Position numbers and translations under genes: made by a program. DNA of 64,000 nt from Odiellus spinosus. Its lineage: Eukaryota; Arthropoda; Arachnida; Opiliones; Phalangiidae. Location of the stretch: the NCBI GenBank assembly GCA_963920705.1, contig OY987233.1, positions 14,557,459-14,621,458 of the forward strand, in the 5' to 3' direction. Shown in pieces: positions 12,123 through 23,419 of this stretch. The notes beneath the pieces were generated by a model, which had not been told where the DNA came from, made no database searches, and saw only the letters and a program-made list of their open reading frames with translations. Numbering within the stretch: position 1 is the first letter of the stretch; each line of letters starts with the position of its first letter.

Positions 12123-13189
12123 TAAAGGGTATATGAAATTACCAATTTCATAAAATATAGATCTGTTTCTGGTTTGATTTCTTTAGAAACTTATCTTTCC
12201 CTAGTAATCATACGTAATATTCAGAAATTACTCAAATTTTTCTTCTAGTTCTCTCGTTGTTAAACATAGCGAAACAAATTATTATCTCCAAACATATAAT
12301 TAAATTATCGATTTAGGCTTAATCTAAATTTGAAATAATTTGAATTAAAAAGTTCGAGTCTCGCGATAATACGCTGAACCGCGCGCCAACAACTAAAATT
12401 CAAACTGGGCTCGTGTTTTGAAATAAAATAGAGATTCAACCGAAGTTTGCAACGACGTTTATCATAACACATCTATGCCCTAGCTTTGTAGGTGCAGTTT
12501 AGCGATTCACACAAAACAGACAAGACTACCTGAATAATTATTTATATTATATCGTTTCAATGTTTTCCTAGTGTGATCTTAGCTAGAGGCGCGTGTAATT
12601 AATACAATAGAAGGCGGAGATAACAATCTAAATTGTACCGACGTTAAAAACGAATTTATCTGTACTGTTTTTGGAACGCGTAAAAATTTGTGACATTTTC
12701 ACTTTAAATTAAAATAATATTAGATATTTGTAATTTCCCCGCCTTAAATAATAGTATCAAGTTAAGTTGACGTGTGGGTTATATGTTACCATGGTAACGC
12801 TAAGTTAAAATCCAAGTAAGTTTCGTGAAGCGTATACAACGCGCGTGTAGAGGATTATGGGATTTCAAAGCTTTTTGAGGATTTAGCGATTTTTTTTTTA
12901 TCAATCCTAAACAACCATTCCGAACAACTCACTTAATTTTTGTGTTGTTTTCAAACCAGTTAATACCCGGCGCATATTAATACATAATGTTAAAACTCGT
13001 AGGCTAAAAAGTAGTTCAAATTACAACATGATACTTGACTATATAGGGAATCGGCAGCATCATGCCTTTGGCTGTATTAATTCGAATAGAGAAATAACAT
13101 GTGCCGACACCTTATATTAATATTACCAATCTTAAAATAGAAAAATTCTCGTATAAATAAACAGGATTTCTATGTGAATTTAAATACCT
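12123..13189. other. Unannotated stretch with GC-richer patches
   Basis: Patches such as GAACCGCGCGCC (12376) and GCGCGTGTAG (12841) break the AT-rich background. No open frame, splice pair or RNA gene could be matched to them. An upstream ephrin exon could lie here, but I did not find one. Confidence 0.4.
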
Positions 13190-14045
13190 TTTAAGAATGA
13201 AACTAAAAATAGTTCGATTGAAACTTGTAGAGTAAAAAAAATTTAAAAGCCATGAAATTTTTCAAAAACTTAGGTTTTATCATAGAGGTTTTCTACTATT
13301 TTTAAAGGATATAACTTTATCTATTTTAAAAACTGAAATGTGACTAATTACAGAACAGTCAAATCTATTTGAAAAACCAATACAATTTTCAAAATCTTCT
13401 TGTTAGGAGGAAAACTACTGTTTTTGTGCTTATTGAATTTATCAATATCCATCCACTTCAGCTTTAACAACAGTAAAAACTGAAACGTGATTCAATTTAT
13501 GGAACAGTAAAAAAATCTGTAAAATTCCTTGAAACATGTAAAAAAAAAAACCTGCTAGGAGGAAAAATCCTATATTTTAATCCTTATTAGGTTTAAAATT
13601 TTGTATCCACCAACTTCAGCTTTATCTACAGTAAAAACCTAGTGACTGCATTTATAGAACAGTAAATAATCTACAGGAAAACCCTTTGTGTCAAAGTTTC
13701 CTGTTAGTAGGAAATACTATTTTTATCCGTATTAGATTTAACATGACGTATCCACTCACTTCAGCTTCAACTACAGTAAAACAAACGTGATTTATTTAAA
13801 GAACAGTAACATTTTAAAAATCTTTAAATTTATCAAAAAAAACCTCCTGCTAGTAGGAAAAATACCATTTTTATAATAATTTTAGATTAACATATATCCA
13901 TTCCTGCACGTTCAATAATAAAAAAAAAAAAAAACTGCAAAAAACAATAGTTGAGAAAATTCTTCGGTGATTAGATATAAAATCTTATCCTCACGAGATA
14001 TTACATTATGTAATTATCCACCTCAGCTTTAACTACAGTGCAAAC
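13190..14045. repeat. Degenerate tandem repeat, about 150 bp, five to six copies
   Basis: The phrase CTTCAGCTTTAACxACAGTA followed by AACTGAAACGTGATT and GAACAGTAA recurs near 13457, 13611, 13758 and 14022, with weaker copies near 13320 and 13900. A second shared word, TGTTAGGAGGAAAA, sits between them. Spacing is 147-154 bp where it can be measured. Confidence 0.8.
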
Positions 14046-14413
14046 TGTTAGTGATTAAAATAATATTGGTTGAAAACCTTATTATATGTAATAATAATCC
14101 AATGCAACATTCAAGCGTTCTCAAAGGCGGTGAATGTCTTCTAATAATACGCTCCTTAGTATTGGGTTTAGTTGATACAATTTCGAATTTACTGAAGTGT
14201 AAGCGCTGGTCCTATAATCATTTTAATGGCCTTTTGATGCGCCTTGAAATGAGGAGAGACATTGAGAATTGCGGGACCTTACTGAGAACGGGGGGATATG
14301 AACTCCCCCAAAAACATCTGGTAGTTTCCCATACAGTAAGGCTTTTGCCCAGAACATTAATGCCAGACAGGCGAAACTCCCCCGTTTCTACGTTAAGCCT
14401 CGGCTCATTTCAT

Positions 14414-15000
14414 CGCTAAGCCTTGGACATGCGCTAATTCAAAGGGACACTAAAATGTGTAAGATAATTGATTTCATTAGATTTTAAATTCTAGTGAGGG
14501 TGTAGTTTATTTCTTCAAAGTAATTAACGATAATTATAGATACGAAAGGTAGCTGATTTTCTGTATTAAGTACTTTTACGAAAAAGACCGCGCGAAAGCA
14601 ACCTTATCACTGTTGTCAGAACGCGCGAGAATCAACTGTAGGCTCTACACAATAGCGAAATCACGCGACCATAATGATGACGTAGTATCGCTGGAAATTT
14701 TTATTTTAAAAATTTCGAAAATGGCGATTATAAAATATGTATTTTTACTGTCGCTGTAATTTTGTTCTATGACATATGTATATATATTTTGAATCGCTTT
14801 TTAACGATCTTTCCGAAAATGCCACGTAATTTACATTTGGAGTTCATGATAAATCCACAACAGCCTCACTTTTAACTGAACAAGTTTTTAATTTGGTCCC
14901 AATGGGCACGTATTTGATCGCTAAGCCTTGAACATGCGCAGATTCAATGGGAATCTGAAATGTGTAAGAAAATAGATTTCATTAGATTTTAAATTATAGT
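14414..15000. repeat. Direct repeats of about 85 bp flanking a MITE
   Basis: CGCTAAGCCTTGxACATGCG and AATGTGTAAGA..ATTTCATTAGATTTTAAATT occur in the same order at 14414-14500 and 14920-15000. The segment between holds the MITE at about 14494-14873. This is either a tandem duplication split by the MITE or two copies of a larger repeat. Confidence 0.7.
14494..14873 (+). mobile_element. TTAA-type MITE, AGTGAGGC family, copy 1
   Basis: The left end is AGTGAGGGTGTAG and the right end CAGCCTCACT followed by TTTAA. The interior words ACTGTAGGCTCTACA, TGATGACGTAGTATCGCTGG and CTTTCCGAAAATGC are shared with copies at 16005, 20276 and 54382. It is non-coding. Confidence 0.75.
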
Positions 15001-16000
15001 TATAATTAATGGGTAAAAGTTTTTGATTGGATCCCAAGATATTTCTGGGCTGTTCATCATGTGAGCATATATAATTAATTATATTCAAAATAACTTTAAT
15101 CATACAATTTGAGATAAATCGAGAGTCCGAGAAGGGCGAAATCTTGGATTAAGATTTAGGTGTGTGCGATTTAAGCGGATTTAATTTAAATTTCTATAAC
15201 AAAAAAAATGGCCGGTAGATAAAATTGTACAGATATCAAAATCCACCTTGCAAAGTTACCAAAAAATTATTCAACCCTAAATGAAATTCCATATTTTCCC
15301 GCATGGACCCAAATTTGTTTTTTGGTTAGATTCTACTGAATATAAAGTTACTTTCAAATTTAATCTAAACGTTAACATATCATAAATATAACGGTATCCT
15401 AGCTTTGTAGGCGCTGTCAATTTAAGATAAAATTGACTGTATTCTCTGGGTATAAATTCAATTGTAACAAATTACCCCTACAATTTCAGATTCAATTTAT
15501 TTTCCATAAAATAAAACATAAAATTCGTTTGAAGTTTTGCTTATGGTACCCCTATTTTTTTAATACTGCCTTGTTCGATAGAAGATGACTTAAAGATCGA
15601 AGTTAGGCGGATTTATACGTAATGCAAAATCTCGTAGATAAAGAAAAGTCTTGATATCTTCCCTAAGTTTGAATAAGAAATAAAATATTTTTCAAGTAGT
15701 TTTTCTATGATATTTAATATAATGTATCACTCCGCCTCAAGCTTTAGTATTGCGCAAACTTCTATTGAAATCTAAATAAAATATCCCGAACCAGATGGCT
15801 AGGATGGTTCTATTTAATAATCAAAATATATATCAAAGAATTCAACTTTATCACTTTTAAAATTCAATATCAATAAAACTAAGCTTCTAAATATATTTAT
15901 TATCTAAAGTCATTAGGATTGAATCTACCCGTAGCTTTGTACGTACTGAAACTTTAAAATGATTCGAAATAATCACCACTCTTCAATGTCGCCGATTATA
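15001..16000. other. Unannotated stretch
   Basis: No gene is supported. TAGCTTTGTAGGCGCTGTC near 15400 and GTAGCTTTGTACGTACTG near 15929 belong to the recurring motif also seen near 120 and 12480. Confidence 0.45.
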
Positions 16001-16004
16001 TTAA

Positions 16005-16340
16005 AGTGAGACTGTCACGGTTTTAAATGAACTTCAAATAGAAATTGAGTAGCATTTTCGGAAAGATCGTTAGAAAGCGATTCTAAATAAATATACATTT
16101 GTCATAGAACAAAATTACAGCGACAGTAAAAGTACATATTTATAATGAACATTTTCGAAATTTTTAAAATAAAAATTCCCCGCAATACTACGTCATCACC
16201 ATTGGTCGTTGATTTCGCTATTGTAGAGCCTACAGTTGATTCTCACGCGTTCTGGCACCGGTGATAATGTCGCTTTCTCGCGGTCTTATTCGTAAAAGTA
16301 CTTAATCGAGAAAGTCAGAAGTTCCAGAAATAAACTACGT
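16005..16340 (-). mobile_element. TTAA-type MITE, AGTGAGGC family, copy 2 (inverted)
   Basis: TTAA (16001-16004) precedes AGTGAGACTGTCAC. The interior is the reverse complement of copy 1 (GCATTTTCGGAAAGATCGTT, TACTACGTCATC, GCCTACAGTTGATTC). The distal end is approximate (AATAAACTAC near 16330) and no second TTAA is obvious. Confidence 0.7.
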
Positions 16341-16618
16341 CATTTATCGGAAAGCATTTAAATACTTAAAGTTAAAAATATACTTCAACTTCCCTTTAAT
16401 GTCAGCGATCACATTAAATAATATATTTTTCAACCATTCAACTGATCCCGTATTTTGATTACCCCACCCGTCGTTGGTAAATCTAGTGTGATTATATATG
16501 GTTGCTGTATAACCACGTGCTTTGGGGGAGAATCGCGCGCTTCTTCATTATTTTCCCTCGTTTTTTAGCGGGAAACGTGGTTGCTAGGTGACCACGTGTA
16601 ATCCGATCATTATCTCGT

Positions 16619-16621
<3 letters not shown>

Positions 16622-16653
<32 letters not shown>
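16622..16653. repeat. Poly(T) run, 32 bp
   Basis: An uninterrupted T run lies just upstream of the foldback element, outside its terminal repeat. Confidence 0.95.
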
Positions 16654-16657
<4 letters not shown>

Positions 16658-17201
16658 GAGGTACAGGCTTCTATTTCAATAAATGGGTCATTCCATGACA
16701 AAACGTACAAGCGTGTCCACCCTCCCATCTCAGAATTGGACCAAATTTTGTACCTGGGGTTCTTTTACGTGTAGAAACCGAATTCCGGAATATTTTTACA
16801 ATCGGTCAAGCCGTTTTCGAGATACAGAGGGTCGGTGTTTCAGAAACTGGCCTTAACACCCATTTTTAAATTAGCTGTATCTCGATAAATAATTGCTCGA
16901 TCACCGCGTTTCAAGAACCGAATTAAAGGTCCTGAAGTGAAGAAGAATGCTATTGAAAATTTGAAACTACTACTAGTTGGTAAAAGGGTCAAAAGTAATA
17001 TTTAAATGAGTGACCTTTGACCTTTTAATGAAGCCACACTTTTATTCGAGCTCTAACATTTTTTTTCGAATTCCCTGCATGTGAATTAGTCGAAAAGTAT
17101 GAAATCCCAAAGTATTATTTTTAGATCTTGAGATATTCTGATTTTAGTCAGACCCCACAAACATTATATTTATTTACATTTTAATTTTCGAAAAAGCAAT
17201 T

Positions 17202-17647
17202 TCAATTTTCAATTCTATCGTTTGGCAATATGCAATATTTCGATGTTTGTGACTTGATCGTAATTGGTGGATCGATTTTAACAAGTATATTTTCAGATAA
17301 GACCCACCATTGATCTTTAGTTTTTGGCCAAAACTGTTTTTCGCATGTTTCAGGTGGATACATGAAAGATATAAAATAATCTTCGAATTTCACTGAATAT
17401 TCTTCAAATTTTCCTACTTCTTTTCACAAACACATTCCACAAAATTATCGCAAGTTAGATACCCTCTCTTATCCTCAGCGTAACTTTCTTTAAGATGGCG
17501 AGAAATATTAAATATTTGCATATCATCTAAAACTGAAAGGGTGGTTGCTTTTATTTGAGTTGTACTTTCAGGGATAGATTTATGAAATCTTTGGGTTCCA
17601 TTAATAGAAATTGCTTTTAAAAAGCGGTTGTGCAAAAATTTAGGCAA
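17202..17647 (-). pseudogene. Coding remnant in foldback arm, mirrored on + at about 18312-18690
   Basis: Two adjoining - strand frames read TTLSVLDDMQIFNISRHL, then GYLTCDNFVECVCEKK, and, after a one-base frame change at a TAG, FEDYFISFMYPPETCEKQFW followed by PKTKDQWWVLSEN. The same sequence, with the same frame change, lies on the + strand of the right arm. The pattern (aromatic-rich, W-P, D-x-W-W-V, I-PP near the end) resembles C-terminal tails of predicted proteins in invertebrate DNA transposons, but I cannot name the family. Identical damage in both arms implies that the break predates arm duplication or was copied between the arms. Confidence 0.55.
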
Positions 17648-17958
17648 ATATAAAATAAATACAATTTTCTTAATTTATGTCATCACCAGAATGATTTTTA
17701 CATTGATTGTGAATGTCACTTTTTTGCTACTTCACATGGTTAAGGTCCTTGTGATGGCATCGGCGGTACAGTGATATGAAAAACAGCCAAAACAAGTTTG
17801 CAGCATCGAACTGCTGAACAGATTCTCACTCCGATAGCCATGTATAATTTTTGCAAGGATGCATTCAAGAAAATATATTTTCTTTATTTTTCTCATACCT
17901 AAGTTAAAACATCTGGTGATTTCTGGCTCAACCGATTTTTAAAGGCAATTACTATTAA

Positions 17959-18295
17959 CAGAAGCCGATGAAACCCTCCTTTGAAGTCTATTACTCCCGG
18001 GTCTTGTCTACCCCTCTCTGTATGGGTTAGTTTCAAAAAGCGCGATTCGTACGCCTCCTAACGGTAGATATTTTCGGAGCGGGAGTTCGTCGAGCTAATA
18101 TCTCTATCAGCCTTGGAGTTCGTCTAAAAAACGTGGTCGTTTGTGGAGAGAGAGAATTTCCAATTTTCCGTAGACAGGGGGTATGAAGTAGGACCCCTCC
18201 AATCTCGTAAAATTGGGAATTTTACCCATACAGAGAGGCACGCTATAGCGAACATTAGAGTAGTAGACTTCAAAGGAGGGTTTCATCGGCTTCTG
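17959..18295. mobile_element. MITE nested in foldback element, hAT-like
   Basis: The terminal repeats start CAGAAGCCGATGAAACCCTC and continue CTTTGAAGTCTA; the complement ends the element, and further matching extends to about 75 bp (CTCTCTGTATGGGT). The opposite foldback arm keeps the empty site CTATTAATGG. Here CTATTAA and CTATAAAT flank the insertion, consistent with an 8 bp duplication with later changes. The interior is GC-richer than the host element and non-coding. Confidence 0.8.
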
Positions 18296-19282
18296 CTATA
18301 AATGGAACCCAAAGATTTCATAAATCTATCCCTGAAAGTACAACTCAAACAAAAGCAACCACCCTTTCAGTTTTAGATGATATGCAAATATTTAATATTT
18401 CTCGCCATCTTGAAGAAAGTTACGCTGAGGATAAGAGAGGGTATCTAACTTGCGATAATTTTGTGGAATGTGTTTGTGAAAAGAAGTAGGAAAATTTGAA
18501 GAATATTCAGTGAAATTCGAAGATTATTTTATATCTTTCATGTATCCACCTGAAACATGCGAAAAACAGTTTTGGCCAAAAACTAAAGATCAATGGTGGG
18601 TCTTATCTGAAAATATACTTGGTAAAAATCGATCCACCAATTACGATCAAGTCACAAACATCGAAATATTGCATATTGCCAAACGATAGAATTGAAAATT
18701 GAAATTGCTTTTTCGAAAATTAAAATGTAAATAAATATAATGTTTGTGGGGTCTGACTAAAAATCAGAATATCTCAAGATCTAAAAATAATACTTTGGGA
18801 TTTCATACTTTTCGACTAATTCACATGCAGGGAATTCGAAAAAAAATGTTAGAGCTCGAATAAAAGTGTGGCTTCATTAAAAGGTCAAAGGTCACTCATT
18901 TAAATATTACTTTTGACCCTTTTACCAACTAGCAGTAGTTTCGAATTTTCAATAGCATTCTTCTTCACTTCAGGACCTTTAATTCGGTTCTTGAAACGCG
19001 GTGATCGAGCAATTATTTATCGAGATACAGCTAATTTAAAAATGGGTGTTAAGGCCAGTTTCTGAAACACCGACCCTCTGTATCTCGAAAACGGCTTGAC
19101 CGATTGTAAAAATATTCCGGAATTCGGTTTCTACACGTAGAAGAACCCCAGGTACAAAATTTGGTCCAATTCTGAGATGGGAGGGTGGACACGCTTGTAC
19201 GTTTTGTCATGGAATGACCCAAATGATGAAAACTTTTGAAAAATACCGATAGCGTATATGAAATAAATTAAGAATGTATTAA

Positions 19283-19668
19283 CAAAGGTCTATCATTATA
19301 TTCCATAAAAGTAAACAACGCTCCATAGCTTAATACTATCAGCAAAGGCCCAGTTTTACGTCATAGTCCATCACTTAAAAATAGACAAAAAAGTCATCAC
19401 CCCTGTCTGGCTCGAGTGATTTGGACTCTTCCTCGATATTACGAGTCGGGGAAAGGGACGGAAGCCGGCCGCCCTTGGCTATATTGTCTTCACTCCCAAA
19501 TCCGGAATTTATTCGAAGAGTGGCTCTTCCGATTTCACTATTTGCACGGACTGCGGCCGCTAGAGTGTCTCGAATCTGAATCTACCGGTACATTTACCCA
19601 AACCTTTGCCGATAGTATTAAGCTACGGGGTGTTGTTTACTTATATGGAATAAAGTGATAGACCTTTG
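19283..19668. mobile_element. MITE, CAAAGGTCTATCA ends, hAT-like
   Basis: Inverted ends of about 62 bp start CAAAGGTCTATCA and include TAAACAAC and TAGCTTAATACTATC. The flanks GTATTAA (19276) and GTATTAG (19669) are a 7-8 bp target duplication with one change. The interior is unusually GC-rich and includes GCCGGCCGCCC and a NotI-type GCGGCCGC. An 80-codon open frame inside (19416-19658) has no recognisable homology. A short relative lies at 6771. Confidence 0.82.
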
Positions 19669-20275
19669 GTATTAGTTAATTAATAATTAATTATATTAAT
19701 TATTATATTTTTGCATAAATTATCGAAAATTGTATTACTGTAATTCTTATACGACTTTTATTTATTTATATCGTCACCCTATCTTTAAAAATAACACCGA
19801 TAGGTCGTAAAATCTGTACGTTTTACTAATTACAGCCTTTCGTAATTGTTAAATACGTAATTATTTTAGTATAGTCTAAGATACAGGCTTCAGACTTGCA
19901 GACCTAGGTGTGAAGATATAGAAAGGCCCTTCTAAGTGAATTTTGGGCCCCCGAAAACTAGAGTTATATTGTAAAAGTTGCCTACCCCGCGAAACATTGC
20001 TGAAACAGCTTAACTTTAACTTTGAATCGAGCGGTAACTTTATTGAATGAAATTGCATTGCCTCTCTATCAAATAAGTATAGTGGCTCCTCATAGTAAGC
20101 TTTATAACCCTTTAGAACACCTTTTGTAAAAAAAGATCTTTCTAATATGATGGGGCGAAAATAAAGTTTCGCTGACCTAAGCCTAATAAATATAGCAGAG
20201 CTCTCTTACCTTTATATTTTGGAATGACCAGAGGCTCGCTGCACTCGTAGATATAACTTAAATAGAAGGGTTATA

Positions 20276-20565
20276 GTGAGGCTGTTACTTATATTTCATG
20301 AACTCCAAATGGAAATTGAGTAGTATTTTCGGAAAGATCGTTAAAAAACGATTCGAAAATGGATAACATTATCGCGACAGTAAAAATAAATATTTTATAA
20401 TCGCTATTTTCGAAATTTTTAAAATAAATTCCCCGCAATACTACGTCATCACTATGGTCGCGTGATTTCGCTTTGTAGAGCCTACAGTTGATTCACGCGC
20501 GTTCTGGCACCAGTGATAATGTCGCTTTCGCGCTGTAATTTTCGTAAAAGTACTTAATCTATTAT
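20276..20565 (-). mobile_element. TTAA-type MITE, AGTGAGGC family, copy 3
   Basis: It begins AGTGAGGCTGTTAC and carries the family words TTTCGGAAAGATCGTT, AATACTACGTCATCAC and GAGCCTACAGTTGATTC in the same orientation as copy 2. It ends near GTAAAAGTACTTAATC, about 95 bp before the first visible ephrin exon, so it sits in that intron. Confidence 0.72.
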
Positions 20566-20660
20566 TGTAGTCTTTTTGTTAATATAATTTCACAAAGGCA
20601 GTATTCTATTAAAATAATTTTAATAATTATATTTATTAATATTGTTTTTGTTCGTTTTAG

Positions 20661-23373
20661 ATTTCGAATAGATAATACTGATCACATAATTGACGTTAAT
20701 AAAGGCAACAATCCTTTTGAGTATGATCAAGTCAACATCATATGTCCAGTTTACTCGCCCGGGACGAAAGAAGAAGACATAGAAAGATACATTATTTATA
20801 ATGTAAGTCCAAATTAACATACAAAAAATTATATTTCATTTAATTTTGAGCTAATTTGGTTAATACCAAAAAGTAATTTATTCCAAAAAATTCAGAAATC
20901 CCCAAAATTTCAATATAATTTGTCCAAATAATTCAAAAAACATTTTGAAAAATGGCCAAAATTATGTTCTAATTATTTTTAAATTAAAATTTCGTACCCT
21001 CCCCCAAAAAAATATGGAAAAAGCCCTAAATTTGATTTATTTTTAAGCTGAAATTCACGTATACATTAAAAGGCAATACATCTTTGTGCAAGGCTAATTT
21101 TCGTTCACATTCATTTTGTTGTTCAGGTGTCGAAAGAAGAATACGATTCTTGTAGGATTACGAATCCTAATCCTCGAATCATCGCAGTCTGTGATAAGCC
21201 ACATCAGGTCATGTACTTTACGATAACCTTTAGATCGTTCACGCCTCAACCCGGCGGCTTAGAGTTTCGACCAGGCCAAGATTACTATTTTATTTGTAAG
21301 TCGAATTCAATTTTTTCTTCAATCTTAATTAAGAATATTAACGTTAATTAAACCTATATAACCTTTAAATTAAAGCCACGTCAACGGGTGGCTTGAGCGG
21401 ACTTCATCAACGCATCGGTGGACGATGCGAAACTCACAACATGAAAGTCATCTTCAAAGTCTGCTGTGACCCATCCAAGAGTAAGTTCAATTATCAAGAT
21501 TTATTATCGACAAATAGAGTTAGGCCTAATTCGAGTAAACAACAGGTCGTGATCAATTTCATTATCGACAATGATATAAGGGCCTAGTACGAGTTAAAAA
21601 CCTCCTTAGTAGCGCGCGCTAACAATGAAATACGATTTACAAAACGGCTTTAGTGACGCGAGCGATCGGATACCTTCCAATCCGATCGTGACGTCACTAG
21701 GAGATAGGCTCTACAAGTAAACAACAGGTCGTGATCAATTTCATTAGCGACAATGATAGTAGGGCCTAATACGAGTTAAAAACTCCCCCTTAGTTGCTTG
21801 GTAACAATAAAAGACAATTTAAAAAACGACTTTATTGGCGCGCGCTATCCGATTCCTTCCATATCCGATCGTGCCGTCTCTAGGAGATAGGCTCCACAAG
21901 TAAACAACAGGTCGTGATCAATTATTATCGACAATGAGAGGAGGGCCTAATACGAGTTAAAAACCTCCGTAGTTGCGCGCGCTAACAATGAAATACGATT
22001 TAAAAATCGACTTTAGTGGCGGGAGCTATCGGATACGTTCCATATCCGATCGTGACGTCACTATGAGACTGCCAAATTCAACTAGAAAAATTAGTCTTCG
22101 CGAGATAGCTACAAAACTGGAAGTTTTGACTAATAATATTATAAATATGTATTAACCAATTGGGGTAAATGGTTAAATGAAGAAACTCTTAGGAGGTATC
22201 AATAAACTTGATGAAGATACTTTCGTACGCTAATTTTGCACGTTTTTTAATTCGTTAGTGACCACAACTACGAGCACCACTGCGGTGACGTTGCCCAGCG
22301 TAACATCCATTCCATCAGGTAGCCAGAGACCAGCCATCGACTACAGCCCAATCATGTCGGGAATAACTAAACCGGGCTCGGTCGCCAGCACATACGGACC
22401 CGCCATTTTCGTCCCCACGAGTTCGCCGGGCAAAGCGCTGCCTCCTTACGTCTTCAGCAGCAGCACTTCTCTTCCGCCATTCTGGTTGCGACCTTATTCG
22501 CCCACTCGACCGCCTTACAAAACGTACGACTTGCCAGCCGACGTAGACCGAAAGAAACCCGCAAAAAAGACAGGTAACGTCTCTCGTCCGAGATACTTAA
22601 AGGAAACTAAGCTAAGGCTGCTGGCACAATTTGAAAAACGTCACTATGACGTCACTGACAAATGAAGCGAAGACGTGACGTCAATATGACGTTTTGAAAA
22701 ACGGCCGCCCTAGCTTCAGTTCATTTAAACTCTAACTAAAAACGAAAACGGTTTGAGAAAATTTGGGGGTCCCTAAGGTGCGGTCCTATAAAATGTTGTT
22801 AACGTTAATAGAACCCCATTTTGGGGATTTAGTTAAAATTATGTATGATTTTAGCTTTAAATCCAAAAAATGTGGTTACAGAAATGGGGGTTTCCAAGGT
22901 GTGGTCCCTCGAACTAGTTTTATCATTAGATGGGCCTCGTATTGCAGATTTAGATAAGATAATGTGTAAATTAACTAAATAGCTTTTTATTTCGTAGCTT
23001 TAATCCCAAGTTTTAGAAATGGGTGTTCCTGCAAATTGATTTTAACTTTAGTCGTACAATATTAGATGGAGATATAGTTAAAATTAAGTTTGAATTGACA
23101 AAATTAGCTGTTCATTATGGGCATACATAATTAGGACAGACCATTTTTGACTTCAAAAATCCTAAAATTATTTCGAAAAACCTTTCAGAGGATCGCGACA
23201 AATTACCGAACGAAACGCGCGCAAAAAATGAAGAATTGGTTAAAAACGTTGGTTGTGATAGTGTTTCGAGGTCACGGTTTGATCTCGTTTTATCATCGTT
23301 ATTTGTGACTTGCGCGCTTAGTTACGTCACGTCTGTTACGCGACAAATTGCTAGCTTAACAACGAGGAGGTGA
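20661..23373 (+). CDS. Ephrin, 3' part of gene (five exons)
   Basis: Exons: 20661-20802, 21127-21295, 21376-21480, 22259-22573, 23189-23373. All have AG/GT borders and matching phases, giving 304 complete codons plus stop. Exons 1-3 encode the Eph-receptor-binding domain: DHIIDVNKGN near the start, NIICPVY, a YNVS glycosylation site across the first junction, DSC, AVCDKP, the loop FTPQPGGLEF, then DYYFISTS, GGRC and FKVCC, so the four conserved disulphide cysteines are present. Wording matches arthropod ephrins. Exon 4 is a Ser/Thr/Pro-rich stalk. Exon 5 ends in a hydrophobic run (LVLSSLFVTCALSYV) followed by TSVTRQIASLTTRR, so a GPI signal or a single membrane span with a very short tail are both possible. 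If exon 4 is not spliced, a 31-residue polar tail ends at 22665. Signal peptide and first mature residues lie upstream and were not found. The role is contact-dependent guidance through Eph receptors. Confidence 0.94.
21536..22070. repeat. Three tandem copies of about 183 bp in an ephrin intron
   Basis: TAAACAACAGGTCGTGATCA starts copies at 21536, 21718 and 21901. Each contains GGGCCTA, ACGAGTTAAAAAC, a GCGCGCT-like patch, CCGATCGTGACGTCAC-like words and GGAGATAGGCT; the third is truncated. Copy 2 has changed the GTGACGTCAC palindrome. Confidence 0.92.
22760..23110. repeat. Degenerate repeats of about 125 bp in the last ephrin intron
   Basis: GGGGGTCCCTAAGGTGCGGT near 22764, GGGGGTTTCCAAGGTGTGGT near 22886 and GGGTGTTCCTGCAAA near 23022 start loosely matching units that continue with AGATTTAGATAAGATAATG-like words. 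Confidence 0.65.
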
Positions 23374-23413
23374 AAATTGAAAATTAAAAAAACAATTAAA
23401 GAAACTTGAATTA

Positions 23414-23419
23414 AATAAA
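23414..23419 (+). promoter_or_regulatory. Poly(A) signal for ephrin
   Basis: AATAAA lies 40 bp after the exon 5 stop, the first canonical hexamer downstream. It supports exon 5 as the terminal exon. Confidence 0.65.

Larger units (their letters stand above)
16685..19220. mobile_element. Foldback DNA transposon with arms of about 1 kb
   Basis: The element starts GGGTCATTCCATGACAAAAC and ends with its exact complement. AAAT flanks both sides (16681-16684 and 19221-19224), giving a probable 4 bp target duplication. Inverted-repeat identity extends about 1 kb inward on each side (to about 17650 on the left and from about 18300 on the right), with only scattered mismatches, so insertion was recent or the arms are kept alike by gene conversion. 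Each arm holds a mirrored coding remnant. The centre is interrupted by a second MITE (17959-18295). No transposase is visible; the family is not recognised. Confidence 0.9.

Noticed and set aside
14051-14419. 122-codon + strand open frame
   Set aside because: No recognisable domain; composition is like the surrounding non-coding DNA, and it overlaps degenerate repeats.
1-20660. Upstream ephrin exon with signal peptide
   Set aside because: I searched for a Trp-Asn-type end followed by a donor of the right phase and found no convincing candidate. It may lie outside the window.
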